From Verrucomicrobiota bacterium (lineage in GTDB: Bacteria > Verrucomicrobiota > Verrucomicrobiia > Limisphaerales > UBA9464), in assembly GCA_947454705.1 (NCBI GenBank), contig CANGKZ010000005.1, positions 1 to 64,000 on the forward strand: a stretch of 64,000 nucleotides of DNA, given 5' to 3'. Below the pieces are notes generated by a model. The model was not told the origin of the DNA, did no database searches, and saw nothing but the letters and a program-made list of their open reading frames with translations. Shown one piece after another: positions 1 through 9,299 of the stretch (position 1 is the stretch's first letter; every line of letters starts with the position of its first letter). A program made the translations under genes and the position numbers.

Positions 1-185
1 GCCATTCCTACACGCCATTCTACCGCATCCAAACGTGCAAAAGGTCATCCGCAAACCCAATGCATCGCACAACGCGGACGCGCCCCCCTGTCGCCTCTGC
101 GACCCATTCGGTTCCGATTGAACTCACCTCAGGTCCGGACACCAATGGGTTCAACCCTTCAACTGCCGATTCTCGGCCCACCGAC

Positions 186-2741
186 CTAAATCAACGCGCA
201 CCAGCGCAACAGCCGCAGCGTCGGCTGCTTTGCGGCGCGGGAGGCGGGGAGGTCGATTTCAAATTCGAGCATCCAGTCGTTGAGCTCCTCGGCATCGACG
301 AGGATTTGTCGAACGATCCAATGGGGACTCGCGGCTTCCGGACCCGATTTGGTGATCAGCGTGTTCCGCAGGTTGCGCGCCGCGGGATCGAGCAGGAATC
401 CACGATGTCCGGCATGATACGCCTCGTCCGTGGTGCGCAATCGCTCCGGGGTCCAGGCGGTCTCTTCGGCATCGGCCGCGGTGGACAGCATGGCGAGGGC
501 TTCGTCGAACTCGCGGTTCGCGATCCATCGGAGGAAGGCGAAAATCTTGGCCCGAATCGCTGACGTGAACGCCGCGGCGTCGCGGGTGATGTCCTCGGCC
601 GCAGCCTCGGCACCGGGCGGACGCAGCTCGGTGGTCGGAGCAGTCGTTTTGAACTCCGGATTTCGCATCCGCTCCCATTCGTCGAGCAGGCTCGAATCCA
701 CCTGACGCAACATCTGGATCAGGTAGGTCTCCATGTCGCGAACCGGTTCGGTCTTGGCCGATGCGGGTACGGTTTGCGAGAGGACCTTGTACACCGAGTT
801 CAAATGCCGGAGCAGCAGGCCCTCGGTGCGGAAGAGTTCGTAGATCTTGATGTAATCGCTGAACGACCGGAACTGCTCGAACATCTCGCGCGCGATGGAT
901 TTCGGGCGGATGTTTTCATTGCCCACCCAGGGGTGTTTTTCCGACCAGGCGTTGAAGGTGTCGTAGATGAAATCCCGGCGCGGCTTCGGATGTTCCAGCT
1001 TCTCCAGCTCGGCCATCCGGTCGTCGTATTCCATGCCCTGCGCCTTGAGTTCGGCGACCTTCTCGCCCTTCAGCCGGTTGAGCTGCGCGCGCAGAATGGC
1101 GTCGGGCTCTTCGAGGATCGACTCGATGAGCGTGAGCAGGTCGAGCGGGTATTCCGGCGATGCGGGATCGAGCAGCGGAATGGTGTCGAGGAGGTAAAGT
1201 GAGAGGACCTGGTTGAGCGAGAAATCCTCGGGAAGGGTGACGTTGACGCGGAGTTTCGCGCCCTCGGGAGTCTTGGGAATGAACTCGATGATCCCGCGGT
1301 CCACGAGCGATCGGAACAACTGCCACGCGCGGGTGCGGTGTCCCTTTTTCTGCCGATCGGAATCGTGGCTGGTGGCGATCAGCTGTCGCATCACCTCGCA
1401 TCCGTCGCAGGGTCGCCCCAGGACGTTGAGCAACATGGCGTGGGTGACCTGGAATCGCGACACGAGACGCTCCGGCGGCGCGGTTTGCAGTCGGACGAAG
1501 GTGTTGCGGTCCCAGTTGATGAAGTTTTTGTCCGGCGCCTGACGCTTCACGATCTTCTTCCCGTCGCGCTTGGATTTCTCCTCCAGCTTCAGGTTTTCAA
1601 TCACGTGCTCCGGGGCCTGCGCCACGACCCATCCGACGGAGTCATAGCCCTTGCGTCCCGCGCGTCCTGCGATCTGGTGGAAATCGCGCGAATTGAGAAT
1701 GGCCACCTTCTCGCCACCGAACTTGAACAACCGGGTGAACAACACGGTGCGGATCGGCACGTTGATCCCGACGCCGAGCGTGTCGGTGCCGCAAATGACC
1801 TTGAGCAGTCCCTTCTGCGCGAGTTGTTCGACGAGGATGCGGTACTTGGGCAGGAGGCCGGCGTGGTGGACGCCGATGCCCTGTCGCAGCCATTTGCGGA
1901 GGTCGGGTCCGTGCGGGCTGTTGAAGCTGAATCCTTCGAGCGCGGTGGCGATGGCCGCGCGTTCCTCGCGGCTCGCGAGCGGGATGCTGGTGAAGCTCTG
2001 CGCGTTTTCAGCCGTTTCCGCCTGGGTGAAATGAACCACGTACACCGGGGCCTTGCCGTCGGTCACGAGGCTTTCGACGGTCTGGGCCAGCGGTGTCTCG
2101 GCGTAGGAAAATTCCAGCGGCACGGGACGCGTCTCGGATTTCACCGTGACGGAGGAGCGGCCGTTCAGCTTGGTCATCGCCTCCTCGAAGAACGCCGTCT
2201 CGCCGAGCGTGGCCGACATGAGAAGGAATCGCGCCTTGGGAAGGGTGAGCAGGGGAATCTGCCATGCCACGCCGCGGTCGCGATCCGAGTAGTAGTGGAA
2301 CTCGTCCATCACCACGTCCTGATACACGCAGCGTTCGCCATCGCGCAGGGCCACGTTGGCGAGGATCTCGGCGGTGCAGCACAGGATTGGCGCGTCGTGA
2401 TTGACGGTCGCGTCGCCGGTGCTGAGTCCCACGTTCTCCGGTCCGAATTCCCGGCACAGCGCGAGCCACTTCTCGTTCACCAGCGCCTTGATCGGACAGG
2501 TGTAAACCGAGCGGCGTCCCTGCGCGAGGGACTGAAAGTGCACCGCCGAAGCCACCAGCGATTTGCCGGAGCCGGTGGGCGTGTTGAGGATCACGTTGGA
2601 TCCCTGGAACAATTCGAGAATCGCCTCCTCCTGCGCCGGATAAAGTTCGAGGCCCTTGGCCGTGATGTAGTCCAGGAAGCCGCCGAGGAGCGCGTCGTTG
2701 CCGATGGATGCGGTGCGCGTCAGTTGGTCGTAAAGGGTCAC
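186..2741 (-). CDS. Ski2-like DEAD/DEAH-box helicase with DUF3516
   Basis: 851-residue superfamily II ATP-dependent (probably RNA) helicase. Seen: Walker A TPTGSGKS at residues 54-61, motif II DEFH at 146-149, motif III SAT at 176-178, a helicase C domain with [11 protein letters not shown] and [12 protein letters not shown], and motif [14 protein letters not shown] near residue 360. The remaining ~450 residues, helical and charged, fit the DUF3516 extension that follows this type of helicase core. Expected role is cytoplasmic RNA unwinding in processing or ribosome metabolism. It ends the era, zinc ribbon, helicase series on the minus strand. The start is the ATG at 2741. Family membership is certain; the exact substrate is not. 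Confidence 0.9.
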   Translation of the reverse strand: MTLYDQLTRTASIGNDALLGGFLDYITAKGLELYPAQEEAILELFQGSNVILNTPTGSGKSLVASAVHFQSLAQGRRSVYTCPIKALVNEKWLALCREFGPENVGLSTGDATVNHDAPILCCTAEILANVALRDGERCVYQDVVMDEFHYYSDRDRGVAWQIPLLTLPKARFLLMSATLGETAFFEEAMTKLNGRSSVTVKSETRPVPLEFSYAETPLAQTVESLVTDGKAPVYVVHFTQAETAENAQSFTSIPLASREERAAIATALEGFSFNSPHGPDLRKWLRQGIGVHHAGLLPKYRILVEQLAQKGLLKVICGTDTLGVGINVPIRTVLFTRLFKFGGEKVAILNSRDFHQIAGRAGRKGYDSVGWVVAQAPEHVIENLKLEEKSKRDGKKIVKRQAPDKNFINWDRNTFVRLQTAPPERLVSRFQVTHAMLLNVLGRPCDGCEVMRQLIATSHDSDRQKKGHRTRAWQLFRSLVDRGIIEFIPKTPEGAKLRVNVTLPEDFSLNQVLSLYLLDTIPLLDPASPEYPLDLLTLIESILEEPDAILRAQLNRLKGEKVAELKAQGMEYDDRMAELEKLEHPKPRRDFIYDTFNAWSEKHPWVGNENIRPKSIAREMFEQFRSFSDYIKIYELFRTEGLLLRHLNSVYKVLSQTVPASAKTEPVRDMETYLIQMLRQVDSSLLDEWERMRNPEFKTTAPTTELRPPGAEAAAEDITRDAAAFTSAIRAKIFAFLRWIANREFDEALAMLSTAADAEETAWTPERLRTTDEAYHAGHRGFLLDPAARNLRNTLITKSGPEAASPHWIVRQILVDAEELNDWMLEFEIDLPASRAAKQPTLRLLRWCALI

Positions 2742-2825
2742 GCGGGGTGCGGGGACGGGGATCTGGGTCGGGGACCGGAGTGGATCAAAAATGGGAAACT
2801 CCGGAGGCGCCGGCTTGGGGAGGGT

Positions 2826-3023
2826 TCACTCGCGATGGGAGGAGCTGCAGGAATCGTCATCATCCGCAGCGCAGCACGCACCGGCCTCGCTGTAGCAATC
2901 GTCGCACAACACCGTGTCGCCGATTTCCCGGGCATCGAAGCGGCCGCACCGGGAACAGCTGAGCGTGAGTTTTGCAGCTTGTACCGAAGTCGATACGGCG
3001 GATTCGTGCGGCGCAGGGGACAT
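2826..3023 (-). CDS. small zinc-ribbon protein
   Basis: 65-residue protein lying between era and the helicase on the same strand, 33 bases after era and 84 before the helicase. It carries a CSRCG..(11-12 residues)..CDDCY pair, a typical four-cysteine zinc ribbon, and then a Cys/Asp-rich acidic tail (ACCAADDDDSCSS) that could hold a second metal. There is no signal peptide. The cysteine spacing and position in a gene string argue that it is real despite its size. I do not recognise a named family. A metal-binding or nucleic-acid-binding accessory role is only a guess. Confidence 0.6.
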   Translation of the reverse strand: MSPAPHESAVSTSVQAAKLTLSCSRCGRFDAREIGDTVLCDDCYSEAGACCAADDDDSCSSSHRE

Positions 3024-3056
3024 GGCGGGGCGGGCTCGGAGCGACGTGGCCGGGGA

Positions 3057-3932
3057 TCAGGTGTCCATCTTGCGATCGATGATCACATCGAGTTCCAGCG
3101 CCACCTTCTTGCCCATCAGGTCGCGGAGGCCGCGTTGGGCGGCGAGGCGGATCTGACGGATCTTGCGGGCGCCGGTGCCGATGAGCATGCGTTGGTACCG
3201 CTCGTTTGGCGTGACCACTGCGGCATTCACGTGCACCACCGGGATGCCGTCGGCGCCGGGTTTTTCCTCGATCGAGTCGAGCTCGACCTGCGTCCGGTAC
3301 GGCACTTCTTCGCCGGTGTAGAGATAGACCTTTTCGCGGATCAGTTCCGCGGCCTGGAAATCGATCGTGGTGTTGGTTTTCTGCCCGACCGGATAGAGCT
3401 CGGGTCCCTCGGGCATGCGTTCGAGCAGCACCGACGCGAGCTCCTCGGTGCCGGTGCCGGTGAGGCCCGACACTTCCACGACGGCGTCATACGTGGGAGC
3501 GAGCCGCATCCAGGCCTCGCGGAACGGGCGCTGGGGAATGTCCAGTTTGGTGAGGCAAAGAATCTTGGGCTGGGACACGCGGGCGAGCACGGCGTTGACC
3601 ATGTCGTTTTCCTCGCCGGTGTCGCGCGTGGGATCCACCACGTGCACCACCACATCGATTCCCTGAAGCGACTCCTGCGCCCGCTGATGGAGCGTGTCCA
3701 CGAGGGCGCTCTTGTGGGTCTTGAAAAATCCCGGGGTGTCCACGAACACCACCTGACCGCCGGGCCGGTGGACGACGCCGTGCACGGGATGCCGCGTGGT
3801 CTGGGGGCGCGGCGTGACGATCGACACCGGGGCGCCCACCAGGGCGTTGATCAGGGTGGACTTGCCGGCGTTGGTACGGCCGATCAAAACGGCGAGGCCG
3901 GATCGGAAAGGGGCAGGAGTGGGTTCGGACAT
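3057..3932 (-). CDS. era: GTPase Era
   Basis: Ribosome-assembly GTPase that binds the 3' end of 16S rRNA. With the ATG at 3932 (protein starts MSEPTPAPFRSG) it is 291 residues, the normal Era length; the frame stays open upstream but that stretch is not Era-like. G1 is GRTNAGKS (Thr replaces the usual Pro), G2 lies in RPQTTRHPVHG, G3 is DTPGFF and G4 is TKLD. The C-terminal third carries the KH domain, ending in the typical RGLRDLMGKKVALELDV. It is divergent from the PQQ-like gene at 4086 and heads the run with the zinc ribbon and helicase. Confidence 0.95.
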   Translation of the reverse strand: MSEPTPAPFRSGLAVLIGRTNAGKSTLINALVGAPVSIVTPRPQTTRHPVHGVVHRPGGQVVFVDTPGFFKTHKSALVDTLHQRAQESLQGIDVVVHVVDPTRDTGEENDMVNAVLARVSQPKILCLTKLDIPQRPFREAWMRLAPTYDAVVEVSGLTGTGTEELASVLLERMPEGPELYPVGQKTNTTIDFQAAELIREKVYLYTGEEVPYRTQVELDSIEEKPGADGIPVVHVNAAVVTPNERYQRMLIGTGARKIRQIRLAAQRGLRDLMGKKVALELDVIIDRKMDT

Positions 3933-4085
3933 GAACAGTGCGGTCCGCATCATCCGCGAAATCGGCGTCGAGACAAGCCGCCGATTCCCCGAGGGGCTGA
4001 CTTCCCGCAGCCGGGAAGTTGCCAAAACGCCGATTTCCCGCTTCCTTTCACGGGTCAATCACCCGTTTTCAATCCCCATACCTCC

Positions 4086-5324
4086 ATGAACTCCCCTTCG
4101 TTCGCCTGGATCGCCGGTCTGGCCCTCGCCTCAACCCTCATCGCTGCCGACTGGCCGCAGTGGCGTGGCCCCGCCCGCACCGACCATTCCCCCGACAAGG
4201 GATTGCTCAAGCAATGGCCTGAAGCCGGACCCAAGCAGGTCTGGACCTTCAAGAACGCCGGGCTGGGCTACTCGGGCTACTCGATTGTCGGCGGCAAGCT
4301 CTTCACCATGGGCCTGCGCGACGGGAAGGAGCAGCTCATCGCGGTGAACGCCGCCAACGGCGAAGAACTCTGGGCTGCCAACGCCGGCGAAAAGTATCCC
4401 AACGGCTGGGGTGATGGTCCGCGCGCCACTCCCACGGTGGATGGTAAATTCGTCTATGCGATGGGCGGACAGGGCACGCTGATCTGCGCGCAGGTCGCGG
4501 ATGGAAAAGTCGTCTGGCAGAAATCCATGCAGAGCGACCTCGGCGGCAAGCTCCAGGGCTGGGGCTACACCGAGTCGGTGCTCGTGATCGGCGACCACGT
4601 CATCTGCACCCCGGGCGGATCGCAGGGCACGCTCGCCGCGCTCAACAAGAAAACCGGCGAAGTGGTCTGGCGGACCAAGGATCTCACCGATGAGGCGCAG
4701 TATTCCTCGCCGATCGTGATCGAACACGAGGGCAAGAAGCAGGTCGTGCAGCTCGTGGGACAAAAGGTTTTCGGGGTGGATCCCATCACCGGCGCCGTTT
4801 TGTGGAAGGCTCCGTTCCCCGGACGCGTGGCGGTGATTCCGACGCCGATCGATGGCGGCAAGGGACGCATCTACGTCACCGCGGGATACGGCGTGGGATG
4901 CAAAATGATCCAGCTTGGCGCAAACAACTCGGTCGCGACCGTGTACGAGAACAACAAGGTGATGAAGAACCACCACGGCGGCGTGGTGCTCGTCGATGGC
5001 CACATCTACGGCCATTCCGACGGCAACGGCTGGGTTTGCCAGGAATTGAGCACGGGCAACGAAGTCTGGTCGTTCAAGGAATTCGGCAAGGGAGCCGTGC
5101 ACTACGCCGACGGCATGCTGTATTGCCTGAATGAGAAGTCCGGTGAAGTCGCCCTCGTGGAAGCCTCCACCAAGGGATGGAATCTGAAGAGCCGCTTCAC
5201 TCTCAGCCCGCTCTCCAAGCAGCGGAATCCGCAGGGCGGAGTCTGGCCGCATCCCGTGGTGGTCAACGGCCGCCTGTACCTGCGCGATCAGGAGATTGTT
5301 TACTGCTTCAACGTGAAGGGCTGA
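4086..5324 (+). CDS. secreted PQQ-like beta-propeller protein
   Basis: 412 residues. An N-terminal signal peptide (MNSPSFAWIAGLALASTLIAA) is followed directly by DWPQWRGPARTDHS, the hallmark opening of PQQ-like propeller proteins abundant in Verrucomicrobiota and Planctomycetota. Repeated blades of the type G..L.A.N..NGEELW, GKVVW, GEVVW and GAVLW run through the protein. It is expected in the periplasm or on the outer face. These proteins resemble BamB and quinoprotein dehydrogenases, but no dehydrogenase catalytic residues can be assigned here, so the function is open. The frame is open far upstream, but the signal peptide fixes the start at 4086. Confidence 0.85.
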   Translation: MNSPSFAWIAGLALASTLIAADWPQWRGPARTDHSPDKGLLKQWPEAGPKQVWTFKNAGLGYSGYSIVGGKLFTMGLRDGKEQLIAVNAANGEELWAANAGEKYPNGWGDGPRATPTVDGKFVYAMGGQGTLICAQVADGKVVWQKSMQSDLGGKLQGWGYTESVLVIGDHVICTPGGSQGTLAALNKKTGEVVWRTKDLTDEAQYSSPIVIEHEGKKQVVQLVGQKVFGVDPITGAVLWKAPFPGRVAVIPTPIDGGKGRIYVTAGYGVGCKMIQLGANNSVATVYENNKVMKNHHGGVVLVDGHIYGHSDGNGWVCQELSTGNEVWSFKEFGKGAVHYADGMLYCLNEKSGEVALVEASTKGWNLKSRFTLSPLSKQRNPQGGVWPHPVVVNGRLYLRDQEIVYCFNVKG

Positions 5325-5364
5325 TGGCTGTTTCCGTTGCTGCCCTACTGAACACGACAGCTGT

Positions 5365-5510
5365 AACCACAGATGGACACGGATTCACACAGATAGAGAC
5401 CAGCGATCGGTGATTCGATGGGTTTTGAACGGTTTCACCTTCTGGGTGATTCATGAAGCTCTCGGCTCCGAGCAGTTCCATCTGTGTTCATCCGTGTCTA
5501 TCTGTGGTTG
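5365..5510. repeat. 146-bp inverted-arm intergenic repeat, copy 1
   Basis: The left arm (5365-5394, starting aaccacagatggacacgg) is repeated as its reverse complement at 5480-5510, with about 85 unrelated bases between. A second element of the same design and size lies at 10321-10467. Transcription would give a long stem-loop. It fills most of the gap between the propeller gene and the pseudouridine synthase gene. Confidence 0.8.
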
Positions 5511-5564
5511 AACTCTTCATTATCGGCCGTTTTCAGTTTCAACCGGCCGGAAGCATTTTGAGGC

Positions 5565-6338
5565 ATGAAGCCGTATCGCGCCGCGTCGGCGCCGGGGGCC
5601 CCGCGGACCGGCCTGGCGCGGGCGCTTTCCAAGCTCGGATATTGTTCACGGTCGGAAGCCTGGGCGTTGATCGAGGCCGGGCGCGTGCGGCTGAACGGCC
5701 GGCTGGTTCGCAATCCGGAACAGCCGGTCCAGCTCGGACGCGACCGCATCGAGGTCGATGGCGGATCCGTCGAAGCCGCGCGTCCGATGTACGTGATGCT
5801 CAACAAGCCGCGCGGGTTGGTGACCACGCATTCCGACGAGCAGGGGCGCGACACCGTCATGCAATGCCTCGAAGGTTCGGGACTGCCGCACCTCGGTCCG
5901 GTGGGCCGCCTTGATAAAGCTAGCGAGGGGTTGCTGCTGCTCAGCAACGACAATCGCTGGGCGGTCGATCTTCTGGATCCGCGCGCCGGATGTGAGAAGG
6001 TGTACCACGTGCAGATCCATAATATTCCCACCGAGTCCGTGCTCGATCAGATGCGACGCGGCGTGGTGTCGGACGGCGAAACCTTGTCCGTGCTCGCCGT
6101 GAAGCTGTTGCGGTCGGGTGAGAAAAACGCGTGGCTGGAGGTGGTCCTGGACGAGGGCCGGAATCGGCAGATTCGCCGCATCCTCGAAGTGCTCGGGATC
6201 GAAGTGCTGCGATTAATCCGCATCTCGATCGGCCCCCTTCAACTCGGCAACCTGGCCAAGGGACAATTCCGCCACCTCACGCCGTCGGAAGTCGAATCGC
6301 TCCGCGTGCCCACCCGATCGGGGATCAAAAATGGGTGA
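5565..6338 (+). CDS. RsuA/RluB-family pseudouridine synthase
   Basis: 257 residues. An S4 RNA-binding domain at about residues 18-65 ([29 protein letters not shown]) is followed by the catalytic domain, which has the family motif [16 protein letters not shown] with the catalytic Asp and, near the end, [15 protein letters not shown]. It isomerises specific uridines in 16S or 23S rRNA; RsuA, RluB, RluE and RluF cannot be separated from sequence alone. Its stop overlaps the start of the DUF2071 gene by eight bases, so the two are probably co-translated. Confidence 0.92.
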   Translation: MKPYRAASAPGAPRTGLARALSKLGYCSRSEAWALIEAGRVRLNGRLVRNPEQPVQLGRDRIEVDGGSVEAARPMYVMLNKPRGLVTTHSDEQGRDTVMQCLEGSGLPHLGPVGRLDKASEGLLLLSNDNRWAVDLLDPRAGCEKVYHVQIHNIPTESVLDQMRRGVVSDGETLSVLAVKLLRSGEKNAWLEVVLDEGRNRQIRRILEVLGIEVLRLIRISIGPLQLGNLAKGQFRHLTPSEVESLRVPTRSGIKNG

Positions 6339-7062
6339 CCGTTTCAGCACGCCCGTCCCGGCGTTTCCCTCGCTTCGCATGGCCTGGTGCGACCTGCTGT
6401 TCGCCCACTGGCGGGTGGACGCTGCGGTCATCCGATCACTCCTGCCCCGCACGAATCCACCGATGGAAGTGGACGAATTCGACGGCTCCGCTTGGATCGG
6501 AGTGGTTCCGTTTCGCATGGCGGAGGTCCGATGGTCGGGGCTCCCGTCGTTTCCTGGCACAGGCGAATTCCCCGAGTTGAATGTGCGGACCTACGTGCGC
6601 GGGGGAGGGCGTCCCGGGGTGTGGTTCTTCAGTCTGGATGCCGCCTCGCGTCTCGCAGTGCGTGCGGCGCGGATTGGATTTCATCTTCCCTATTTTGATG
6701 CCCGGATGCGGTGTGAGATTTCTGGAGAAGGCATCCGTTATCGGAGTGAGCGCACGCATCGGGGCGGGGGAACGGCGGTGTTCGAAGGGGAATATCGGCC
6801 CCGGGGTCCGGTGTTCCGAAGCGAGGCGGGGTCGCTTGAGCACTCGCTGACGGAACGCTACCGATTGTTTGCGGCGACTCCGCGGGGATGTCTGTTGCGC
6901 GGCGAGATCGAGCACGAGCCGTGGCCGTTGCAGCGTGCGGAAGCCAAGCTGGTTCGTTGCGAAATGACTGGCCCTCTCGGATTCGAGCTGCCCGCGCAGG
7001 AGCCGCACCTGCTTTTCGCCCGACGCATCGAAGTTCGCGCCGATCGCTTGAGACAATCCTGA
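6331..7062 (+). CDS. DUF2071 (YqjF-like) protein
   Basis: 243 residues. Family features are the opening [22 protein letters not shown], the central [16 protein letters not shown] and [10 protein letters not shown], and the late [21 protein letters not shown]2071 proteins adopt an acetoacetate-decarboxylase-like fold but have no agreed reaction. No signal peptide or membrane helix is seen. It starts eight bases inside the upstream pseudouridine synthase gene and is likely expressed with it. Confidence 0.85.
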   Translation: MGDRFSTPVPAFPSLRMAWCDLLFAHWRVDAAVIRSLLPRTNPPMEVDEFDGSAWIGVVPFRMAEVRWSGLPSFPGTGEFPELNVRTYVRGGGRPGVWFFSLDAASRLAVRAARIGFHLPYFDARMRCEISGEGIRYRSERTHRGGGTAVFEGEYRPRGPVFRSEAGSLEHSLTERYRLFAATPRGCLLRGEIEHEPWPLQRAEAKLVRCEMTGPLGFELPAQEPHLLFARRIEVRADRLRQS

Positions 7063-7120
7063 CGATTTGAATCTTTGGGATGGAGAATCAGAGATCGCTT
7101 CATCTTCGAATTTCGGAGCG

Positions 7121-7588
7121 TCAGCTCCAAAAACCGAGATGCACGTTCAGCGCCTCGGGTTCGAGGGCGGGGCCTTCGACTTCCACGGTGCGGCCGGCGT
7201 GGGAGAACACCTTTCGGCAGGAGAGCGGTAGCTTGTGCGGGGAATCTCCGGTGAGGCCGTACAGACCGTCCTGCGGCAGGGCGAACACCACGCGCCCCAC
7301 CCCGCTCCAGAAGATCGCCCCGGCACACATCGGACACGGCTCCGTGCTGGTATAGAGCGTGGACGTGGCGAGGGTCGCAGCCGGGATCACCGGGCTCGCG
7401 GCCCGAATCAGATTGGTCTCCGCATGTCCGGTGGCGTCGCCTGTGGTCACCACGGTGTTCTCCGCTTCCATCAGAATTGTTCCGTTGGCATCGGCGAGGA
7501 TGGCTCCGAACGGATGGTTGCCGTGTTCGCGCGCGCGGGCCGCGACGTCGATGGCGACGCGCAGGAGACGGAGGTCGGTTTCGTTCAT
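7121..7588 (-). CDS. CMP/dCMP-type nucleoside deaminase
   Basis: 155-residue zinc-dependent cytidine-deaminase-fold enzyme (guanine deaminase/TadA-like). The HAE zinc motif (GHAETNLIR) and the PCPMCAGAI motif supply the His, Cys and Cys ligands and the catalytic Glu. The start at 7588 (MNETDLRLLR) makes an ATGA overlap with the stop of the ankyrin gene; the frame extends 16 codons upstream but without family similarity. The conserved tRNA-binding features of TadA are not obvious, so a base or nucleoside deaminase is more likely than the tRNA editing enzyme. It is last in a three-gene minus-strand cluster. Confidence 0.88.
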   Translation of the reverse strand: MNETDLRLLRVAIDVAARAREHGNHPFGAILADANGTILMEAENTVVTTGDATGHAETNLIRAASPVIPAATLATSTLYTSTEPCPMCAGAIFWSGVGRVVFALPQDGLYGLTGDSPHKLPLSCRKVFSHAGRTVEVEGPALEPEALNVHLGFWS

Positions 7589-8274
7589 CGGTTGGAGGGA
7601 GTAAGAAGAGTTCGGATCCAATCGGAGCGGGCCCAATCCAGGATGGATTTGCCTTCCGCATCCGCAAGACTCGCGGGAACGCCGTGTTCCAGAAAGGCGC
7701 GAATGATTTCCCGTTGTTCCTCAATGGAAGCCGGGGAGCCGGAGCTGCCGCGTCCGGTGTTCTGCACGGCGAGATGGAAGGCGGTGGATCCGGATTCATT
7801 CCGGAGTGCGGGATCGGCCCCGGCCTCGAGCAGGCACTTCACCGCGGCGCTGCATCGGGTGCGGACCGCGCGGTGCAGCGGAGTGGCTCCGTTGCGATCC
7901 TGCGCGTGAACCTCTGCGCCCGCCTGGATCAAAAGGTGGATGACAGCCACCTGACGCGTCGGATTCCACTCGGCGCACCTCGCTGAGCCATCGGATGCGT
8001 AGTGCAGGGGCTGGCTGCGTCGGCGATTGCCGCACGCCCGGGCATCTGCTCCGGCTTCGAGAAGACGGGCGACCAGGGTTTCGCGATAACCCACCGCAGC
8101 GAGATGGAGCGCGGTGTCGCCGCGGTACAGCCAGTGATTGAACTGCGGGTCGAGGTGATCGGCGTCGAAGATCGGGCCGCGCGCCAATTCGGGATTCCGC
8201 TTCAGGGCCGCTTCCACTTCCGACAAATCGTCGGACTTGATCGCGCGGATCAGAGAAGCGGCGTGTGCGTTCAT
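7585..8274 (-). CDS. ankyrin-repeat protein
   Basis: 229 residues with four to five ankyrin repeats, visible as DTALHLAAVGYRETLVARLLEAGAD, NGATPLHRAVRTRC..VKCLLEAGADPALRNESGSTAFHLAV and a final DAEGKSILDWAR. There is no signal peptide, so it is a cytoplasmic protein-interaction scaffold. ATGA overlaps link it to both neighbours: its start overlaps the stop of the Pro-rich gene (8271-8274) and its stop overlaps the deaminase start (7585-7588). The partner is unknown; coupling to a deaminase suggests a shared but undefined task. Confidence 0.88.
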   Translation of the reverse strand: MNAHAASLIRAIKSDDLSEVEAALKRNPELARGPIFDADHLDPQFNHWLYRGDTALHLAAVGYRETLVARLLEAGADARACGNRRRSQPLHYASDGSARCAEWNPTRQVAVIHLLIQAGAEVHAQDRNGATPLHRAVRTRCSAAVKCLLEAGADPALRNESGSTAFHLAVQNTGRGSSGSPASIEEQREIIRAFLEHGVPASLADAEGKSILDWARSDWIRTLLTPSNR

Positions 8275-8576
8275 GGAGGCGTGGGTGTGGGCGCCAACTG
8301 GAGAGGAGGTCGCACGATCCGGAGCGTGAAGTCGATCGAAGAATCCGGCACGAACACTGGCATGGGGTCCCGGAATCGGGCGTTGGGAACTAAGACGGGC
8401 ATTCGCGATTCCAGCCGGGGCGCGTCTGAGAGATTCAGGACGTGCTGTGTCGATGGAAGATTCCCGGGTGCCGGGACCGGCGTGGGAGTGCTCGTTCGCG
8501 CGACGGCGAAAGCGACAGGCAGGGCCAGGAGGATTCCGGGGGCGGATGGACCGGGAACGCGTTGAAGCGGTTTCAT
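8271..8576 (-). CDS. small Pro/Thr-rich exported or membrane protein
   Basis: 101 residues. A hydrophobic N-terminal segment (residues 9-27, SAPGILLALPVAFAVART) is followed by a proline-rich low-complexity tail ending PTPTPP, with a few hydrophobic patches between. No family is recognised. Its reality is supported by a four-base ATGA overlap with the ankyrin gene, which it would precede in an operon. Confidence 0.5.
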   Translation of the reverse strand: MKPLQRVPGPSAPGILLALPVAFAVARTSTPTPVPAPGNLPSTQHVLNLSDAPRLESRMPVLVPNARFRDPMPVFVPDSSIDFTLRIVRPPLQLAPTPTPP

Positions 8577-8646
8577 GCTGGGAGATTCAACGCGCGAGTC
8601 GGAGTTTTCTTAGCGCTTGGGGAAAGCGTTTGCCCCGGAAACGAAA

Positions 8647-8682
8647 ACCGCCCCTGGTCCGGAGGTCCGGTGCAGGGGCGGT
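8647..8682 (-). terminator. intrinsic terminator after the small cytochrome gene
   Basis: A 10-bp perfect stem, accgcccctg/caggggcggt, encloses a second small GC stem. Read on the minus strand it is followed by TTTTCG. It lies 56 bases past the stop of the cytochrome gene. Confidence 0.75.
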
Positions 8683-8737
8683 GTGTCGGTCAGCCTTGGG
8701 AACGCCTCACGGGGTGCCCAAAATTGGCACGGTCGGA

Positions 8738-9124
8738 TCAGTGTTCCTTGTCCGGCTTGTGGGCGGAGTGGCAGGCCTTGCAGTTCACCGCTTCCTTGTA
8801 CTGGTCGAGCGCACCGGGAGTGCCCTTGTCGAGCGCCTTGGAGGCGGCGATCAACGCGGTGACGCGCTTCTTCCACTCGGCCTTGTCACCCTTTTCAGGA
8901 TCGTTCAGCAGCATCGAGGGATAGTACTCGAGGAGCTTCTTGATCTCTTCCTTGGTGCCGTTGCCGTCGGAGATGTGCTTGCCGATGGAGTCCTTGCCCT
9001 TGTGCAGGGCTTTCATGACTTCCGAGGTGGTGTACTTCGGCGTCGCGGCGGCCTGGGTCACCAGGGCGGCGGTCGTGGCGCCGGCGACGAGCACGGACGC
9101 GATGAAACGAACAGATGAGTTCAT
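8738..9124 (-). CDS. small periplasmic c-type cytochrome
   Basis: 128 residues. A signal peptide (FIASVLVAGATTAALVTQAAA) precedes a helical domain with one C-terminal heme site, CKACH, giving the arrangement of the cytochrome c-prime/b562 four-helix type with heme near the end. It would be exported and carry a covalent heme c. It lies downstream of, and on the same strand as, the phosphatase-cytochrome fusion (175-base gap), which also ends in a C-terminal CxxCH, so the two may work together. The electron partner is unknown. Confidence 0.82.
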   Translation of the reverse strand: MNSSVRFIASVLVAGATTAALVTQAAATPKYTTSEVMKALHKGKDSIGKHISDGNGTKEEIKKLLEYYPSMLLNDPEKGDKAEWKKRVTALIAASKALDKGTPGALDQYKEAVNCKACHSAHKPDKEH

Positions 9125-9299
9125 GGAGTGCTTTGGAGCAGTAGAGTGCAGCCCGGATTGAAGATTGGGATCAATTAGGTGGGCTGCGTGCGCGGATTAG
9201 AAAAGCAGAGTCGCGGGTCCGGCAAGCGAAAGTTGTAGTCCGCGGTCGACGCCGGCCGTGGCCGGGCGGACCAAGCACTTGTCAGCCATCAGATTCCGC

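Noticed and set aside
1-185. A gene at the left edge
   Set aside because: A short plus-strand frame from 60 overlaps the helicase end in antisense. Otherwise only a fragment of the aacccttcaactgccg repeat (151-167) is seen.
1338-4085. A plus-strand open frame continuous with the PQQ-like gene, giving a 1328-residue protein
   Set aside because: The first 916 residues are the antisense of the helicase and era genes, low-complexity and without family features. The signal peptide at 4086 marks the true start.
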